DNA of 64,000 nt from CAWJLS01 sp963843755 (GTDB lineage Bacteria > Acidobacteriota > Thermoanaerobaculia > Multivoradales > DATKCC01). Every line of letters begins with the position of its first letter. The first letter of the stretch is position 1. The notes beneath the pieces are model-generated. The model saw nothing but the letters and a program-made list of their open reading frames with translations. It did not search any database and was not told the origin of the DNA. The position numbers and the translations under genes were made by a program. Positions 34,195 through 43,820 of the stretch are shown here, one piece after another. The DNA lies in the NCBI GenBank assembly GCA_963843755.1, contig CAWJLS010000012.1:124001-188000 (forward strand), given 5' to 3'.

Positions 34195-36000
34195 ATGGAC
34201 GGAGCGATCGGAGCGAGCGGGAGCGGCCAACCCAGACGGCGCCACGCCCTGGCCTGGGCGGTCGCCGTCCTGATCCTGCTCGCCCACGGCTCCCTGGCGG
34301 TCTCCTCCCTGGTCGTCAAGTCGGTCACCAACGACGAGATCTCCCACCTCCCGGCCGGCCTGGCCGCCGTCACCACCGGCGAGATCCGCCTCAACCCCCA
34401 GCATCCGCCGCTGGTCAAGCTGCTCGCCGGCCTGAGCGCCTCGACCCTCCACCCGGCGCTCCCCCTGGACGGGGCGGCCTACGCCTCGGCGAACCAGTGG
34501 GCGTTCGGCCGCCAGGTGCTCTTCGAGCTCGGCAACGACCACCGGGCGCTGCTGTTTCGCGGGCGCCTGCCGGTGGTCTTCCTCTCCCTGCTCGGCGCCC
34601 TGGCGGTCTTCCTCTGGAGCCGGGAACGGTTCGGTGCCGGCGGCGGCCTGCTGTCGCTCGCCCTGTTCGCCTTCTCGCCGACAGTGCTGGCCCACGGCCG
34701 GCTGGTGACCATGGACGCGGCGGTGGCCGCGGGGACGGTCTGGACACTCTTTCTCTGGTGGCGGCTGACCCGCCCGGGCGGCGGCACAGCGGTCGCGGAC
34801 GGCGGCAAGGGCGGCCGGCGGGACCGGCTCCCGCGGGGCCGGGCCGTCGCCTGCGGCCTGGCCCTCGGGCTGACCCTGGGCGCCAAGTTCAGCGGGTTGA
34901 TCCTGCTGCCGGCGATGGGATTGATCCAGTTGGTCCTGCTCGTGCGGTGGGCTCCGCCGGGGCGTGAGGTCGTCTCGGGGCAGCCCGGGTGGTGGCGCCC
35001 GACCTGGGCCCGGCTGCGCCATGTCGCCGCGCCCTGGCTCCGGGTCCTGCCGGTGGCGATCGCCGTCGTCGAGCTCCTCTACCTGCCGCCGGACGATCCG
35101 TTGCGCTACCTGCGGGATCTGGGCGGGATCTACTCGGCGAACGACCCGAACATGCCGTACTACCTGCACGGCCACTTTCAGAAGGGCGGCTTCCCCGGGT
35201 ACTTCGCGGTGGCGCTGGCGGTCAAGACCTCCCTCGCCGGCCTGGCGGCGATGGCCGGAGGCCTGCTGACGGCCGGCGTCGCGGCCGCGCGGCGGCAGCC
35301 CCGCTGGCGCGACGACCTCTACCTCTGGCTGCCGGCCCTGGCCTGGTTCGCGGCCCACTCGGCGCTCGCCCTCGACCTCGGGGTCCGCTACCTGCTGCCG
35401 CTCTACCCCCTGCTCTTCGTCCTCGCCGGCGGCATCGTGCCGGCGATCGGCCGGATCGGTGGTGGAAGCGATCGTGGGGCTGGCCAACCGCCCCGGCCGC
35501 TGGCCGCCGCCCTGGCCTGGGTCGTGGCCCTGGGGCTGGCCCTCGCCCAGGCGACCACCGCCCTGGGCGCCCATCCGGACTATCTGCCGTTCTTCAACCG
35601 CCTGGCCGGCGGCACGCGCGGCGGCATCCACTGGCTGGACGACTCGAACCTCGACTGGGGGCAGGATCTCGAACGCCTGCCCGCCTGGCTCCGGGCCCAC
35701 GGCGTCGAGCGCCCGCGGCTGCTCTACTTCGGCGTCGGCAGCCCCGAGGCCTACGGGGTCGTCCGCGAGCCCATGAAGCCGTCCGACTGGTGGGAGTCGC
35801 CGCGCCCGGGCGACTACGTGATCTCCGCCGAGTACCTGGTGCGCGGCCTCTACCTGGCCGACAGCGAGGGAGCGGCGACCGACTGGCTGCGCCGCGACCG
35901 CCCGGTCGACGTCCTCGGCGGCACCCTCTACCTCTACCGCGTCCCGCCGCCGGCGACCCCCGAGACCGACCGGGCGCCTCCGGAGCGCGGCGTGTCGTAG
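34195..36000 (+). CDS. Polytopic membrane glycosyltransferase (GT-C/ArnT-like)
   Basis: The 601-residue protein has about ten transmembrane helices and the acidic first-loop motif of GT-C enzymes (SVTNDEISHLPAG, followed by RLNPQHPPLVKLLAG). The later phrases SPTVLAHGRLVTMDAAVA, LDLGVRYLLPLYPLLF and DDSNLDWGQDL match a family of uncharacterised dolichyl/undecaprenyl-phosphate-dependent transferases common in Acidobacteria and Planctomycetes. It would move a sugar from a lipid carrier onto an acceptor on the periplasmic side. A TLC-like membrane gene follows 21 bp downstream. The ribosome-binding site is weak. Confidence 0.85.
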   Translation: MDGAIGASGSGQPRRRHALAWAVAVLILLAHGSLAVSSLVVKSVTNDEISHLPAGLAAVTTGEIRLNPQHPPLVKLLAGLSASTLHPALPLDGAAYASANQWAFGRQVLFELGNDHRALLFRGRLPVVFLSLLGALAVFLWSRERFGAGGGLLSLALFAFSPTVLAHGRLVTMDAAVAAGTVWTLFLWWRLTRPGGGTAVADGGKGGRRDRLPRGRAVACGLALGLTLGAKFSGLILLPAMGLIQLVLLVRWAPPGREVVSGQPGWWRPTWARLRHVAAPWLRVLPVAIAVVELLYLPPDDPLRYLRDLGGIYSANDPNMPYYLHGHFQKGGFPGYFAVALAVKTSLAGLAAMAGGLLTAGVAAARRQPRWRDDLYLWLPALAWFAAHSALALDLGVRYLLPLYPLLFVLAGGIVPAIGRIGGGSDRGAGQPPRPLAAALAWVVALGLALAQATTALGAHPDYLPFFNRLAGGTRGGIHWLDDSNLDWGQDLERLPAWLRAHGVERPRLLYFGVGSPEAYGVVREPMKPSDWWESPRPGDYVISAEYLVRGLYLADSEGAATDWLRRDRPVDVLGGTLYLYRVPPPATPETDRAPPERGVS

Positions 36001-36021
36001 GATCTCCACGAGGCCGCCTCC

Positions 36022-36786
36022 GTGCACGACGCTCTCCTCCTCGCGACGCTCGAAACCCTCGCCACCACCGGCGTCTTCCTCGCCATCCACCTGGCGGTCG
36101 CCCGCGCCTCCGGACAGTCGTTCCGCCGCAGCCTGAAGCTCTCCCGCGGGCTCGCCGCGACCCTCCTGGTCGCCACCGGCGCCGTCACCCTGGCCCGCTG
36201 GTGGCCGCTCTGGCATCTCACTTTCATCGCCCTCCACACCGACGCGGCCGAGACCTGGCCGGTGGCTGTCTTCGCCGGGCACCTGGCGGCCGATCTCGCC
36301 TGGATCCTCGGCGGCCGGGTCTTCCTCGCCGCGCGGGCGGCCCGCGACCTGGTCATCCACCACCTGCTCGGCATCGCCGCCTGCATCGCCGCGATCGTCT
36401 TCGGCGCCGGCTACGCGCTGGTCGGCGTCGTCCTGCTCTCCGAAGTCCTGCCGATCCTCACCGGCCTCGGCGCCCTCGCCCGGACCTGGCGGCTCGAAAA
36501 CCTCGAGCACTGGGTGCTGCGCGCCAGCCTCGGCGCGATCGTCTGCCTGCGCATCCCGCTCTGGCTGTTCCTCGGCACGACCCTGGTCGCCTCCCTTCTC
36601 ACCGGCACCGCCGGGCCGATCCACCACGCGATCGCGCCGATCGCCCTCCCCGGCCTGCTGCTGGTCCTCGCCCTCGACCTCTACTGGATCCGCTCCTACC
36701 GCCGCCTGCTGGCCGACTTCCCGCGCCGCGGCGTGCCGGATCTGCCGCTCGATCCGCTGGCGCCCTGGTTCCTCGAAGAGGGGTGA
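36022..36786 (+). CDS. TLC-domain-like polytopic membrane protein
   Basis: The GTG start gives 254 residues with about seven transmembrane helices. The central part (about 85-160) has the TLC (TRAM-LAG1-CLN8) pattern: an Asp-containing helix (HLAADLAWILGG), the RDLVIHHLLGI motif with paired histidines, and an acidic SEVLPILTGLGAL helix. TLC domains in eukaryotes bind or modify lipids (for example ceramide synthases); bacterial members are uncharacterised. The conserved histidines support a lipid-related role, possibly with the adjacent glycosyltransferase, with which it forms a probable operon. The assignment rests on pattern only. The ribosome-binding site is weak. Confidence 0.6.
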   Translation: MHDALLLATLETLATTGVFLAIHLAVARASGQSFRRSLKLSRGLAATLLVATGAVTLARWWPLWHLTFIALHTDAAETWPVAVFAGHLAADLAWILGGRVFLAARAARDLVIHHLLGIAACIAAIVFGAGYALVGVVLLSEVLPILTGLGALARTWRLENLEHWVLRASLGAIVCLRIPLWLFLGTTLVASLLTGTAGPIHHAIAPIALPGLLLVLALDLYWIRSYRRLLADFPRRGVPDLPLDPLAPWFLEEG

Positions 36787-36886
36787 GGACCATCCTCCAC
36801 CGGGGCTGGCGGTGATAGCCTGAACGTTCCTGATTCTCTCGACCAGGGTGTGAGCGCGCCGCTCGCCGGCTCGCTCGACTTCGACC

Positions 36887-39403
36887 ATGGGACAAGGAGA
36901 GCCACCGACCGGACGCCCCCGCGGTCCGAGCCCCGCGCCCACTGACGAGCGCTACCGTCAGCTCGTCGAGCTCTCGCCGGACGCCATCTTCGTCCACGAC
37001 CACGGGGTTCTCCTCTACGCCAACCCGGCCGCGGCGACGCTGTTCGGCACGCCGGGCCCCGAGGATCTGCTCGGCCGGTCGGTCGAGGAGCTGGTCGCCC
37101 CCGCGTCGCGTGAGACCGTCCGCACCCTGCTGCGCCAGGTCGAAGGGCTCAAGCCGAGCCGCCGGCTGCTGGTCGATCGCGTCGCCCTGGCCAGCGGCCA
37201 CGTGGTCGACACCGAGTTCTCGTCGGCCCCGCTCCTGTGGGACGGGCGGCCGGCGCGCCAGGTGGTGGTGCTCGACGTCACCGAGCAACGGCGCGCCGAG
37301 GCGGACCTGCTGGAGACCCAGCAGCAGCTCCGGACCATGGTCGATCACGCGCCGGAGGCGATCGTCGTCTACGACGCGGACAGCCTCCGGTTCGTCGACC
37401 TCAACTCCAAGGCCGAGCGCCTGTTCGGCATGTCGCGCGCCGACCTTCTGCGCACCGGCCCGATCGCGGTCAGCCCGCCGACCCAGCCGGACGGCCGGTC
37501 GTCGAAGGAGGCCGGCCTGGGGAAGATCGAGGAGGCGCTGGCCGGCAAGGCGCCGATCTTCGAGTGGTGCCACCAGCACAGCTCGGGGCAGACGGTGCAG
37601 TGCGAGATCCGCCTGGTCCGCCTGCCCTCCACCGGCCACCGCCTGGTCCGTGGCAGCGTCATCGACATCTCCGAGCGCAAGCGGGTCGAGGAGGAGCTCA
37701 GGGCCTCGGAGGAGCGCTTCTCGAAAGCGTTCCACGCCAGCCCGGTCGGCATCACCATCTCGAGCCTCGCCGGCGGCCGCTTCCTGAGCGTCAACCGCGC
37801 CTTCCTGGAGATGACCGGCTACACCTACGACGAGGTGGTCGGGAGCAAGGCGGAGGAGCTCAACCTGTGGGTCGACGCCGAGACCCGCCGCGCCATCGGC
37901 GGCGCCATCCACGGCGACGACCCCAACCTGACGGCCGAGGGGCGGCTGCGCACCAAGACCGGCGAGATCCTGCACATCCTCGCCTCGTTCGTGCGCATCG
38001 AGGTCGGCGGCGAGGAGTGCGTGCTCTGCCTCGGCAGCGACATCAGCGAGCGCAAAGCGTTCGAGGAGCAGCTCAGGCACCTGGCGTTCCACGACCCGCT
38101 GACCGGCCTGCCCAACCGGGCCCTGTTCGAGGACCGCCTCTCCCAGGCGCTCAAGCGCTCGGGCACCACCCCCTCGGGCGACTCGGACCTGGCGGTGCTG
38201 TTCCTCGACCTCGACCGGTTCAAGGTGGTCAACGACACCCTGGGCCACAGCGCCGGCGACGGGCTGCTGGCCGACGTCGGCGGCCGCCTGCGCGCCAGCC
38301 TGCCGGAGCGCCACACCCTGGCCCGCTTCGGCGGCGACGAGTTCGCGGTGCTGCTCGAGGGCGTCTCCGGCGCCCGCGAGGTCAAGCGGATCGTGGAGCG
38401 CCTGATCGCCGGTCTCGAGACCCCGTTCGAGGTGATGGGGACGCGGGTCGACGTGACCGTGAGCGTCGGCGTGGCGTTCCCCCGGGGCGACGGCGAGGCG
38501 CCGGAGGACCTGCTCCGGTTCATGGACATCGCCATGTACCGCGCCAAGCAGGAGGAAGGCAGCGGCTACCGCATCTTCGACCGCCGCCGGGACTCACCCG
38601 CCACCCGGCGCCTGCACATGGAGAACGCGCTCCGCCAGGCGCTCGAGAACGACGAGCTCGAGCTCCACTTCCAGCCGATGGTCTCCCTGGAGGACGAGGA
38701 GCTGCGCGGGGTCGAGGCGCTGATCCGCTGGCACCACCCGGTGCGCGGCCTGGTGTCACCGCCCGAGTTCGTCCCCATGGCCGAGGAGCTGGGGCTGATC
38801 GTGCCGATCGGCGAATGGGTTCTGCGGCAGGCGTGCCGCCAGGCCGCGCGGTGGTGCGAGCGGATGCCGCCCGGGCGCCCGTTCCGGCTGAGCGTCAACC
38901 TCTCGGCGCGCCAGCTCCGGGTGCCGGCGCTGGTGACGATCGTCGAGCGCATCCTCGCCGAGACCGGCCTGCCTGTCGAGTCGCTCGAGCTCGAGCTGAC
39001 CGAGAACGTCGCCGTCCAGGCCACCGAGCAGCTCCGGCGCCTGCGGGCGATCGGCGTGCGCCTGGCCCTCGACGACTTCGGCACCGGCTACGCCTCCCTC
39101 TCCTACCTCCGGCAGCTCGAGGTCGACACGCTGAAGGTCGACCAGTCGTTCATCCACGGCCTGGAGCTCGGCGGCGCGGACGAGACCCTGGTGCGCGCGA
39201 TCGTCTTCCTGGCCGACCGGCTCGGCCTCGACCTGATCGCCGAGGGGGTCGAGACCCGGCGCCAGGCGGACCAGCTCGCCCAGATGGGCTGCCGCACTGC
39301 CCAGGGGTTCTTCTTCGCCCGCCCGCTGCCGGCCGACGAGCTGGAGACGATGCTGGACGGTCCGTTCCCGATGCGCCGGGCGGTCGCCGACGCCGACCCC
39401 TGA
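36887..39403 (+). CDS. PAS-GGDEF-EAL cyclic-di-GMP turnover protein
   Basis: The 838-residue soluble protein has three PAS domains (about 20-145, 150-265 and 280-400). A diguanylate cyclase domain with an intact GGDEF at 482-486 follows, then a phosphodiesterase EAL domain with EAL at 610-612, DDFGTGYASLSYL and EGVET, all intact. The RxxD inhibitory site that normally precedes GGDEF is replaced by PERH, so product inhibition is probably absent. Both domains may be active, and the PAS sensors would decide the balance. It stands alone between the TLC gene and the convergent ADOP permease. Confidence 0.95.
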   Translation: MGQGEPPTGRPRGPSPAPTDERYRQLVELSPDAIFVHDHGVLLYANPAAATLFGTPGPEDLLGRSVEELVAPASRETVRTLLRQVEGLKPSRRLLVDRVALASGHVVDTEFSSAPLLWDGRPARQVVVLDVTEQRRAEADLLETQQQLRTMVDHAPEAIVVYDADSLRFVDLNSKAERLFGMSRADLLRTGPIAVSPPTQPDGRSSKEAGLGKIEEALAGKAPIFEWCHQHSSGQTVQCEIRLVRLPSTGHRLVRGSVIDISERKRVEEELRASEERFSKAFHASPVGITISSLAGGRFLSVNRAFLEMTGYTYDEVVGSKAEELNLWVDAETRRAIGGAIHGDDPNLTAEGRLRTKTGEILHILASFVRIEVGGEECVLCLGSDISERKAFEEQLRHLAFHDPLTGLPNRALFEDRLSQALKRSGTTPSGDSDLAVLFLDLDRFKVVNDTLGHSAGDGLLADVGGRLRASLPERHTLARFGGDEFAVLLEGVSGAREVKRIVERLIAGLETPFEVMGTRVDVTVSVGVAFPRGDGEAPEDLLRFMDIAMYRAKQEEGSGYRIFDRRRDSPATRRLHMENALRQALENDELELHFQPMVSLEDEELRGVEALIRWHHPVRGLVSPPEFVPMAEELGLIVPIGEWVLRQACRQAARWCERMPPGRPFRLSVNLSARQLRVPALVTIVERILAETGLPVESLELELTENVAVQATEQLRRLRAIGVRLALDDFGTGYASLSYLRQLEVDTLKVDQSFIHGLELGGADETLVRAIVFLADRLGLDLIAEGVETRRQADQLAQMGCRTAQGFFFARPLPADELETMLDGPFPMRRAVADADP

Positions 39404-39420
39404 CGAGCCGGCGCCGCCGG

Positions 39421-41928
39421 TCACTCGGAGCGCAGGGCGTCCATCGGGTCGACCCGCGACGCCCGGCGCGCCGGCAGGTAGCCCGCGAGCAGCGCCACCG
39501 CCGCCAGCAGGACCACCCCCGCCGCCAGCACGGTCGGATCGGCCCCCTGGATGCCGTAGAGCAGCGACTGGGCGGCACGGCCGGCGGCGACCGCCGCCCC
39601 GACGCCGAGGGCGCCGCCGATCAGGAGCATCACCCCGAGCTGGCGCAGCACCATCCCGCGCACCTGTCCGCTGCCCGCGCCGAGGGCCATCCGCACGCCG
39701 ATCTCCCGGGTGCGCTGGGCCACGCTGTAGGCCAGCACGCCGTAGAGGCCGATGGCGGCCAGCAGCGTCGCCAGGGCCGCGAAGGACGCGGCGAGGGTCG
39801 TGATCAGGCGGTCGAGGAAGACGTTCTCCTCGATCTGCTGGTCGAGGGTCTTCAGCTCGTCGACCGGCAGGTTCGGGTCGAGCCGTTTGACCAGGGGCGG
39901 AATCGCCTGCATCACCTGCTCCGGCGTCCCCTGGCTCCGGACGTAGAAGTACAGGAAGCCGAGCTGGAAGTCCTGGCGGTAGGGCTCGAAGAAGAGCGCC
40001 GGCGCCTCGTCCTTGACCTCGGAGTACTTGGAGTCCTGCACCAGGCCGACGATCTGGGTGTCCAGCTCGTCGTTCCGGCCGCCGGTGCTCATCCACTTGC
40101 CCACCGCGTCACGGCCGCCGAGGTGGAACTTCTTGGCGAACGCCTCGTTGACGATCGCCACCTTCAGCGACTTGCCCGTGTCGGCCGGGGTGAACTCCCG
40201 GCCGGCCAGCACCGGCACCCCGAGGGTCCGGAAGTAGCCCGCCCCCACCCGGTTGTACCGGGCGTCCGAATCGGTGTCCGGGCCCCGCTCGAAACCCTCG
40301 ACGTTGACGCTGCTCCCCCAGTTGCTGCCGCTCAGGATCGGCACCAGAGCGTCGGAAACCGAGCGCACGCCGGGAAGCGCCGCCAACTCCTCCTCGACCC
40401 GCTCGAACAGCGCCAGGCTCTGGGCCGGCTGGTAGCCGTTGAGCGCCGGCGCCAGCGAGAAGGTCACCAGGTTCTCCTTGTCGAGCCCGAGGTCGACCCG
40501 GCTGATGTTGACCAGGCTCCTGATGAACAGGCCGGCCGCCAGCAGCAACGCCATCGACAGGCCGATCTGGGCGGTCACCAGAGTCGACCGGAAGCGGGCC
40601 GCCGCGCGCGCCGCCGACGGCTGGCCGCCGCCTGCCTTGAGCGACGCCACCAGGTTGGGGCGGGTGGCGTGGAGCGCCGGGTAGAGGCCGAAGAACAGGC
40701 CGGTGAGGAGCGCCACGGCACCGGCGAACAGGGCGACCTCCGGGCTGATCGTGAGCCGGAGTGAAGCCACCTGATCCGCCGGCAGCAGAGAGCTGATCAG
40801 CCCCAGCGTCCAGCGGGCGACCAGCAATCCGGCCGCGCCTCCGAGCACCGCCAGCAGGGCCGCCTCGGTGAGCAGTTGGCGGAGCAGCCGGCCACGGCCC
40901 GCGCCGAGAGAGCTGCGGATCGCCATCTCCTGGGCCCGGGCGGCGCCGCGCGCCAGCAGCAGGTTGGCGATGTTGGCGCAGGCGATCAACAGCACGACCC
41001 CGGTGATCGAGAACAGCAGGACGAGCGGTGTCCGCGCCTGCCCGCGCATGCTGCTCTGGCCGTGCGCGCCCGGCTCCAGCACCAGCTCCTTGGCACGGAA
41101 CCGCTCCATGGTCTGGTCGCTCATCCCGTCCTGGAGCGGCGCCTCGACATCGTTCAGGATCGCCGAGTAGACCCGGTTGGCGCCGGCGGAAGCCTGCTCC
41201 GCCGAGACCCCGGGTGCCAGCCGCGCGAAGGCGTAGACCCAGTAGACCCTCCGGTCGTCGAAGTCCTTCTCGTCGAAGAACGAGTCGACGGCCGCGTGCA
41301 TGGAGAGGGGGACGTAGACGTCCGGCACCGACCCGGTCGTCGTGCCCTTGAAGCCGTGGGGCGCCACGCCGACGACGGTCAAGGTCACGCCGTTGACCAC
41401 CAGGGTCTGGCCGACGATCTTCGGATCGGCACCGAGCTCACGGGTCCAGAACCCGTTCCCGAGAACCGCCACCGGGTGCTGTCCCGGCGCACCGTCGTCG
41501 GCCGGCGTGAACAGCCGGCCGAGCTGAGGCTGGAGGCCGAGGACGGAGAAGTAGGAGCCCGACACCAGCACCCCCTCGCCGCTCAGCGTGCGGTCGTCGG
41601 TCGCCAGGTTGGCGCCGAACAGGCGCTGCCCGGCGACGCCGCTGAAGCCGAGGTCCGCGCCCTGCAGGTCCCGGAACATGGCGTAGCTGAAGACGTGATC
41701 GCAATCCCCGGCCTGGTTGCACGACTGGGAGCCGGGCTTCGGACCCGGGTTGGCCAGGTTCACCAGCCGCTGCGGCTCCTGGACCGGCAGCGGACGGAGG
41801 AGGATCTGGTCGAAAAGCGAAAAGATCGCGGCGTTCGCGCCGATCCCCAGGGCGAGGGAGATCACCGCCACCGCCGTGATGAACGGAGTCTTCGCAAGGT
41901 TCCGGAAGGCGAGCTTGAGGTGGGCCAT
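39421..41928 (-). CDS. MacB/FtsX-like orphan permease of the ADOP type
   Basis: The ATG at 41928 (835 residues) precedes the typical N-terminus MAHLKLAFRNLAKTPFITA and first helix. The protein is a duplicated FtsX-type permease: two MacB-like periplasmic domains alternate with FtsX membrane units. Landmarks are IACANIANLLLARGAARAQE and LYGVLAYSVAQRTREIGVRM, and it ends with a second FtsX unit. No ATPase gene adjoins it, as usual for acidobacterial duplicated orphan permeases, which occur in many copies per genome and whose substrates are unknown. This gene is the clearest hint in the window that the source is an acidobacterium. Confidence 0.93.
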   Translation of the reverse strand: MAHLKLAFRNLAKTPFITAVAVISLALGIGANAAIFSLFDQILLRPLPVQEPQRLVNLANPGPKPGSQSCNQAGDCDHVFSYAMFRDLQGADLGFSGVAGQRLFGANLATDDRTLSGEGVLVSGSYFSVLGLQPQLGRLFTPADDGAPGQHPVAVLGNGFWTRELGADPKIVGQTLVVNGVTLTVVGVAPHGFKGTTTGSVPDVYVPLSMHAAVDSFFDEKDFDDRRVYWVYAFARLAPGVSAEQASAGANRVYSAILNDVEAPLQDGMSDQTMERFRAKELVLEPGAHGQSSMRGQARTPLVLLFSITGVVLLIACANIANLLLARGAARAQEMAIRSSLGAGRGRLLRQLLTEAALLAVLGGAAGLLVARWTLGLISSLLPADQVASLRLTISPEVALFAGAVALLTGLFFGLYPALHATRPNLVASLKAGGGQPSAARAAARFRSTLVTAQIGLSMALLLAAGLFIRSLVNISRVDLGLDKENLVTFSLAPALNGYQPAQSLALFERVEEELAALPGVRSVSDALVPILSGSNWGSSVNVEGFERGPDTDSDARYNRVGAGYFRTLGVPVLAGREFTPADTGKSLKVAIVNEAFAKKFHLGGRDAVGKWMSTGGRNDELDTQIVGLVQDSKYSEVKDEAPALFFEPYRQDFQLGFLYFYVRSQGTPEQVMQAIPPLVKRLDPNLPVDELKTLDQQIEENVFLDRLITTLAASFAALATLLAAIGLYGVLAYSVAQRTREIGVRMALGAGSGQVRGMVLRQLGVMLLIGGALGVGAAVAAGRAAQSLLYGIQGADPTVLAAGVVLLAAVALLAGYLPARRASRVDPMDALRSE

Positions 41929-42234
41929 GACCCCTCTTACGGATAGGGCGCGCGACAGGTTGCAGGCCCGTCGGGACCGGGTCCGCGAGCACCCGACGGG
42001 AGCCGGTCTCTGCCGGACCGTCGGGCACCGCACCGCCGGCGCACGGCCTCCTGTGCGATCGATATTAATTAAACGTTATTGGCAAAGGCGCTGAAGAGCC
42101 GCCCTTCGATGTCCACGGATCTACCCGCGGGGGTGGTGGTTCTCGCGTTCTGCGGCTCCTACGATAACGACACGCGCGATTCTCGAAGGTAACGCGCAGG
42201 TCCTTGATTCATTTATTTTACATCGATCATCAAA
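41929..42234. other. Divergent intergenic region with an AT-rich patch
   Basis: About 306 bp separate the ADOP gene (minus) from the REC-PATAN-Roadblock gene (plus). The only clear structure is an AT-rich patch at about 42059-42081 (GATATTAATTAAACGTTATT) and a second near 42205-42220, both exceptional in this GC-rich DNA and probably promoter material. I cannot define exact -35/-10 boxes. Confidence 0.5.
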
Positions 42235-43392
42235 GTGAACGAAAGAACGAAGCGAGAGCAACCCCGCTCGACGGAGAGGACCCCTACGGTCCTGCTTGCC
42301 GACGACGACACCAGCTTCGTCGCCAGTCTCGAGGACGCGCTGTCCGGAGAGCCGTACGACCTCCTCTTGGCCCGTGACGGGGCCGAGGCGCGGCGCCTGT
42401 TCGACCGGCACGACGTCGACCTCGTGGTCACCGACATCCGGATGCCCAAGCTGGACGGCGCCGGCCTGGTCGCCGAGATCTCCAGGAGCTCCCGGCCGGT
42501 ACCGTGCATCGTCATGACGGCCTTCGGCACTCCCGAGCTCGAGCTGACACTCGACCGGATGGGGATCGTCGACTTCATCGACAAGCCGCTCGACATCGCC
42601 GAGCTCCGCAAGCGCATTCTCGAAGGGCTCGACGAGAGCGCGGGAGACAGCCTGCTGCGGGGCCTGTCGGTGGCGAGCTTCCTCCAGCTCCTGGCCCTGG
42701 AGCGCAAGACCTGCACCGTACGCATCAAGCACCAGGGAGACAGCGGCATCCTGTTCTTCCGCCAAGGTGAGCTCTACGACGCCTCCCACGGCGACCGGAC
42801 GGGCCTGGAAGCCGCCCTCGAGCTGGTGGCGTGGGACCAGGCCGAGATCACCGTCAGCAACCGCTGCAAGATCAAAGACAAACGAATTGAGCTCAGCCTC
42901 GAAAGGTTGCTTCTCGAAGCGATGCAGCGCAAGGACGAGCAGCAACGCGAGACCTCGCCCTGGCCCCGTGGGCCGTCGGGCGCAGACACCGCAGATTCAC
43001 CTTCAAGCGAAAGGATGTGGACCATGGCTCTCGACACCTACCTGCAGGAGTTCCGCGAGATCAAAGGCTACCTGGCCTCCGGCATCATGGACTTCACCGG
43101 CGAGACGCTCCTGACCGACTCGACCACCTCGGACGTCGACCTCGAAGCGACCGGCGCCGTCTTCAACGACATCTTCCGCAGCGCCCACGAAGCCTCCGGC
43201 AAGATCGGCCTCGACTCGTGCCGCAAGATGACCATCGCCACGCCCAAGGGCCTCGTGATCATGGAGTGCTCCGGAGCGGACGCGGCCAGCCACCTCCACT
43301 TCATCGTCGTCATGACCGTCGACGGCAACCAGGCGCTGGCGCGCAAGACCCTGGAGAAGATCGTCCCCAAGGTCGTCGACGAGATGAGCTGA
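42235..43392 (+). CDS. Response regulator with PATAN (DUF4388) and Roadblock/LC7-like domains
   Basis: The GTG start gives 385 residues. It has a receiver domain (about 17-130; Asp67, Lys117), a PATAN/DUF4388 domain (about 140-230, with LRGLSVASFLQLLALERKTC), a linker, and a C-terminal Roadblock/LC7-like domain (about 264-385). The last part begins MALDTYLQEFREIKGYLASG. Its ATG (43024) is preceded by AAAGGA at eight bases, so a separate Roadblock protein could also be made from inside the gene. No ribosome-binding site is seen before the outer GTG. Roadblock proteins regulate small GTPases and PATAN occurs with receivers; no GTPase gene adjoins here. Downstream are a GNAT gene and a histidine kinase on the same strand. 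Confidence 0.85.
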   Translation: MNERTKREQPRSTERTPTVLLADDDTSFVASLEDALSGEPYDLLLARDGAEARRLFDRHDVDLVVTDIRMPKLDGAGLVAEISRSSRPVPCIVMTAFGTPELELTLDRMGIVDFIDKPLDIAELRKRILEGLDESAGDSLLRGLSVASFLQLLALERKTCTVRIKHQGDSGILFFRQGELYDASHGDRTGLEAALELVAWDQAEITVSNRCKIKDKRIELSLERLLLEAMQRKDEQQRETSPWPRGPSGADTADSPSSERMWTMALDTYLQEFREIKGYLASGIMDFTGETLLTDSTTSDVDLEATGAVFNDIFRSAHEASGKIGLDSCRKMTIATPKGLVIMECSGADAASHLHFIVVMTVDGNQALARKTLEKIVPKVVDEMS

Positions 43393-43406
43393 AGGACCGG
43401 CGGCCG

Positions 43407-43820
43407 GTGGACGGGACCGGGACACTCTTGGCGGCTGGCGGAGCGGACGCGTGCCGACTCGGTTCGACCGAGGTCTCGACGCTCAACGCCACGACCGAGA
43501 TGAAGGCCCACCTCGGTGAGAACGGGTCGGCGACCATGCGGTTCTCCGAGAGCCGCTACGCCTTCAGCCTCGATCTCATCCTGGTCCCGTCGTCGTGCCG
43601 CGGCCTCGGGCTGGGAACCGCCCTCATCCGCCGGCTGCTGATGATCGCGGACGCCCTGGGCAAGCCGGTCCACACGACGGCGCGGCCGATCGGCCAGTCC
43701 GACCCGGAGATCCTCGCCCGGCTCGTCCGCTACTACGAGCGGCTCGGGTTCGTCACCGTCGAGCAAGGGTTCCGGGCGGTGCACATGAAGCGACCGGTGC
43801 CGGAGGAGGCGGCCCCGTGA
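43407..43820 (+). CDS. GNAT-like acetyltransferase
   Basis: No ATG is available after the upstream stop; I chose the GTG at 43407, with AAGGA about 12 bases before it (137 residues). The core has a GNAT pattern: strand FSLDLILVP, the acetyl-CoA loop CRGLGLGTALIRRLL, and the C-terminal YYERLGFVTVEQGFRAVHM strand. The N-terminal 30 residues are atypical. The stop overlaps the start of the kinase gene (GTGA). The acceptor is unknown; modification of a partner in the signalling operon is only a guess. Confidence 0.75.
   Translation: MDGTGTLLAAGGADACRLGSTEVSTLNATTEMKAHLGENGSATMRFSESRYAFSLDLILVPSSCRGLGLGTALIRRLLMIADALGKPVHTTARPIGQSDPEILARLVRYYERLGFVTVEQGFRAVHMKRPVPEEAAP

Noticed and set aside
34078..36942. 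954-codon minus-strand frame opposite the glycosyltransferase
   Set aside because: Gln/Arg/Gly-rich shadow without recognisable domains.
37237..40764. 1175-codon plus-strand frame across the GGDEF-EAL and ADOP genes
   Set aside because: Arg/Pro/Gly-rich shadow of two real genes on opposite strands.
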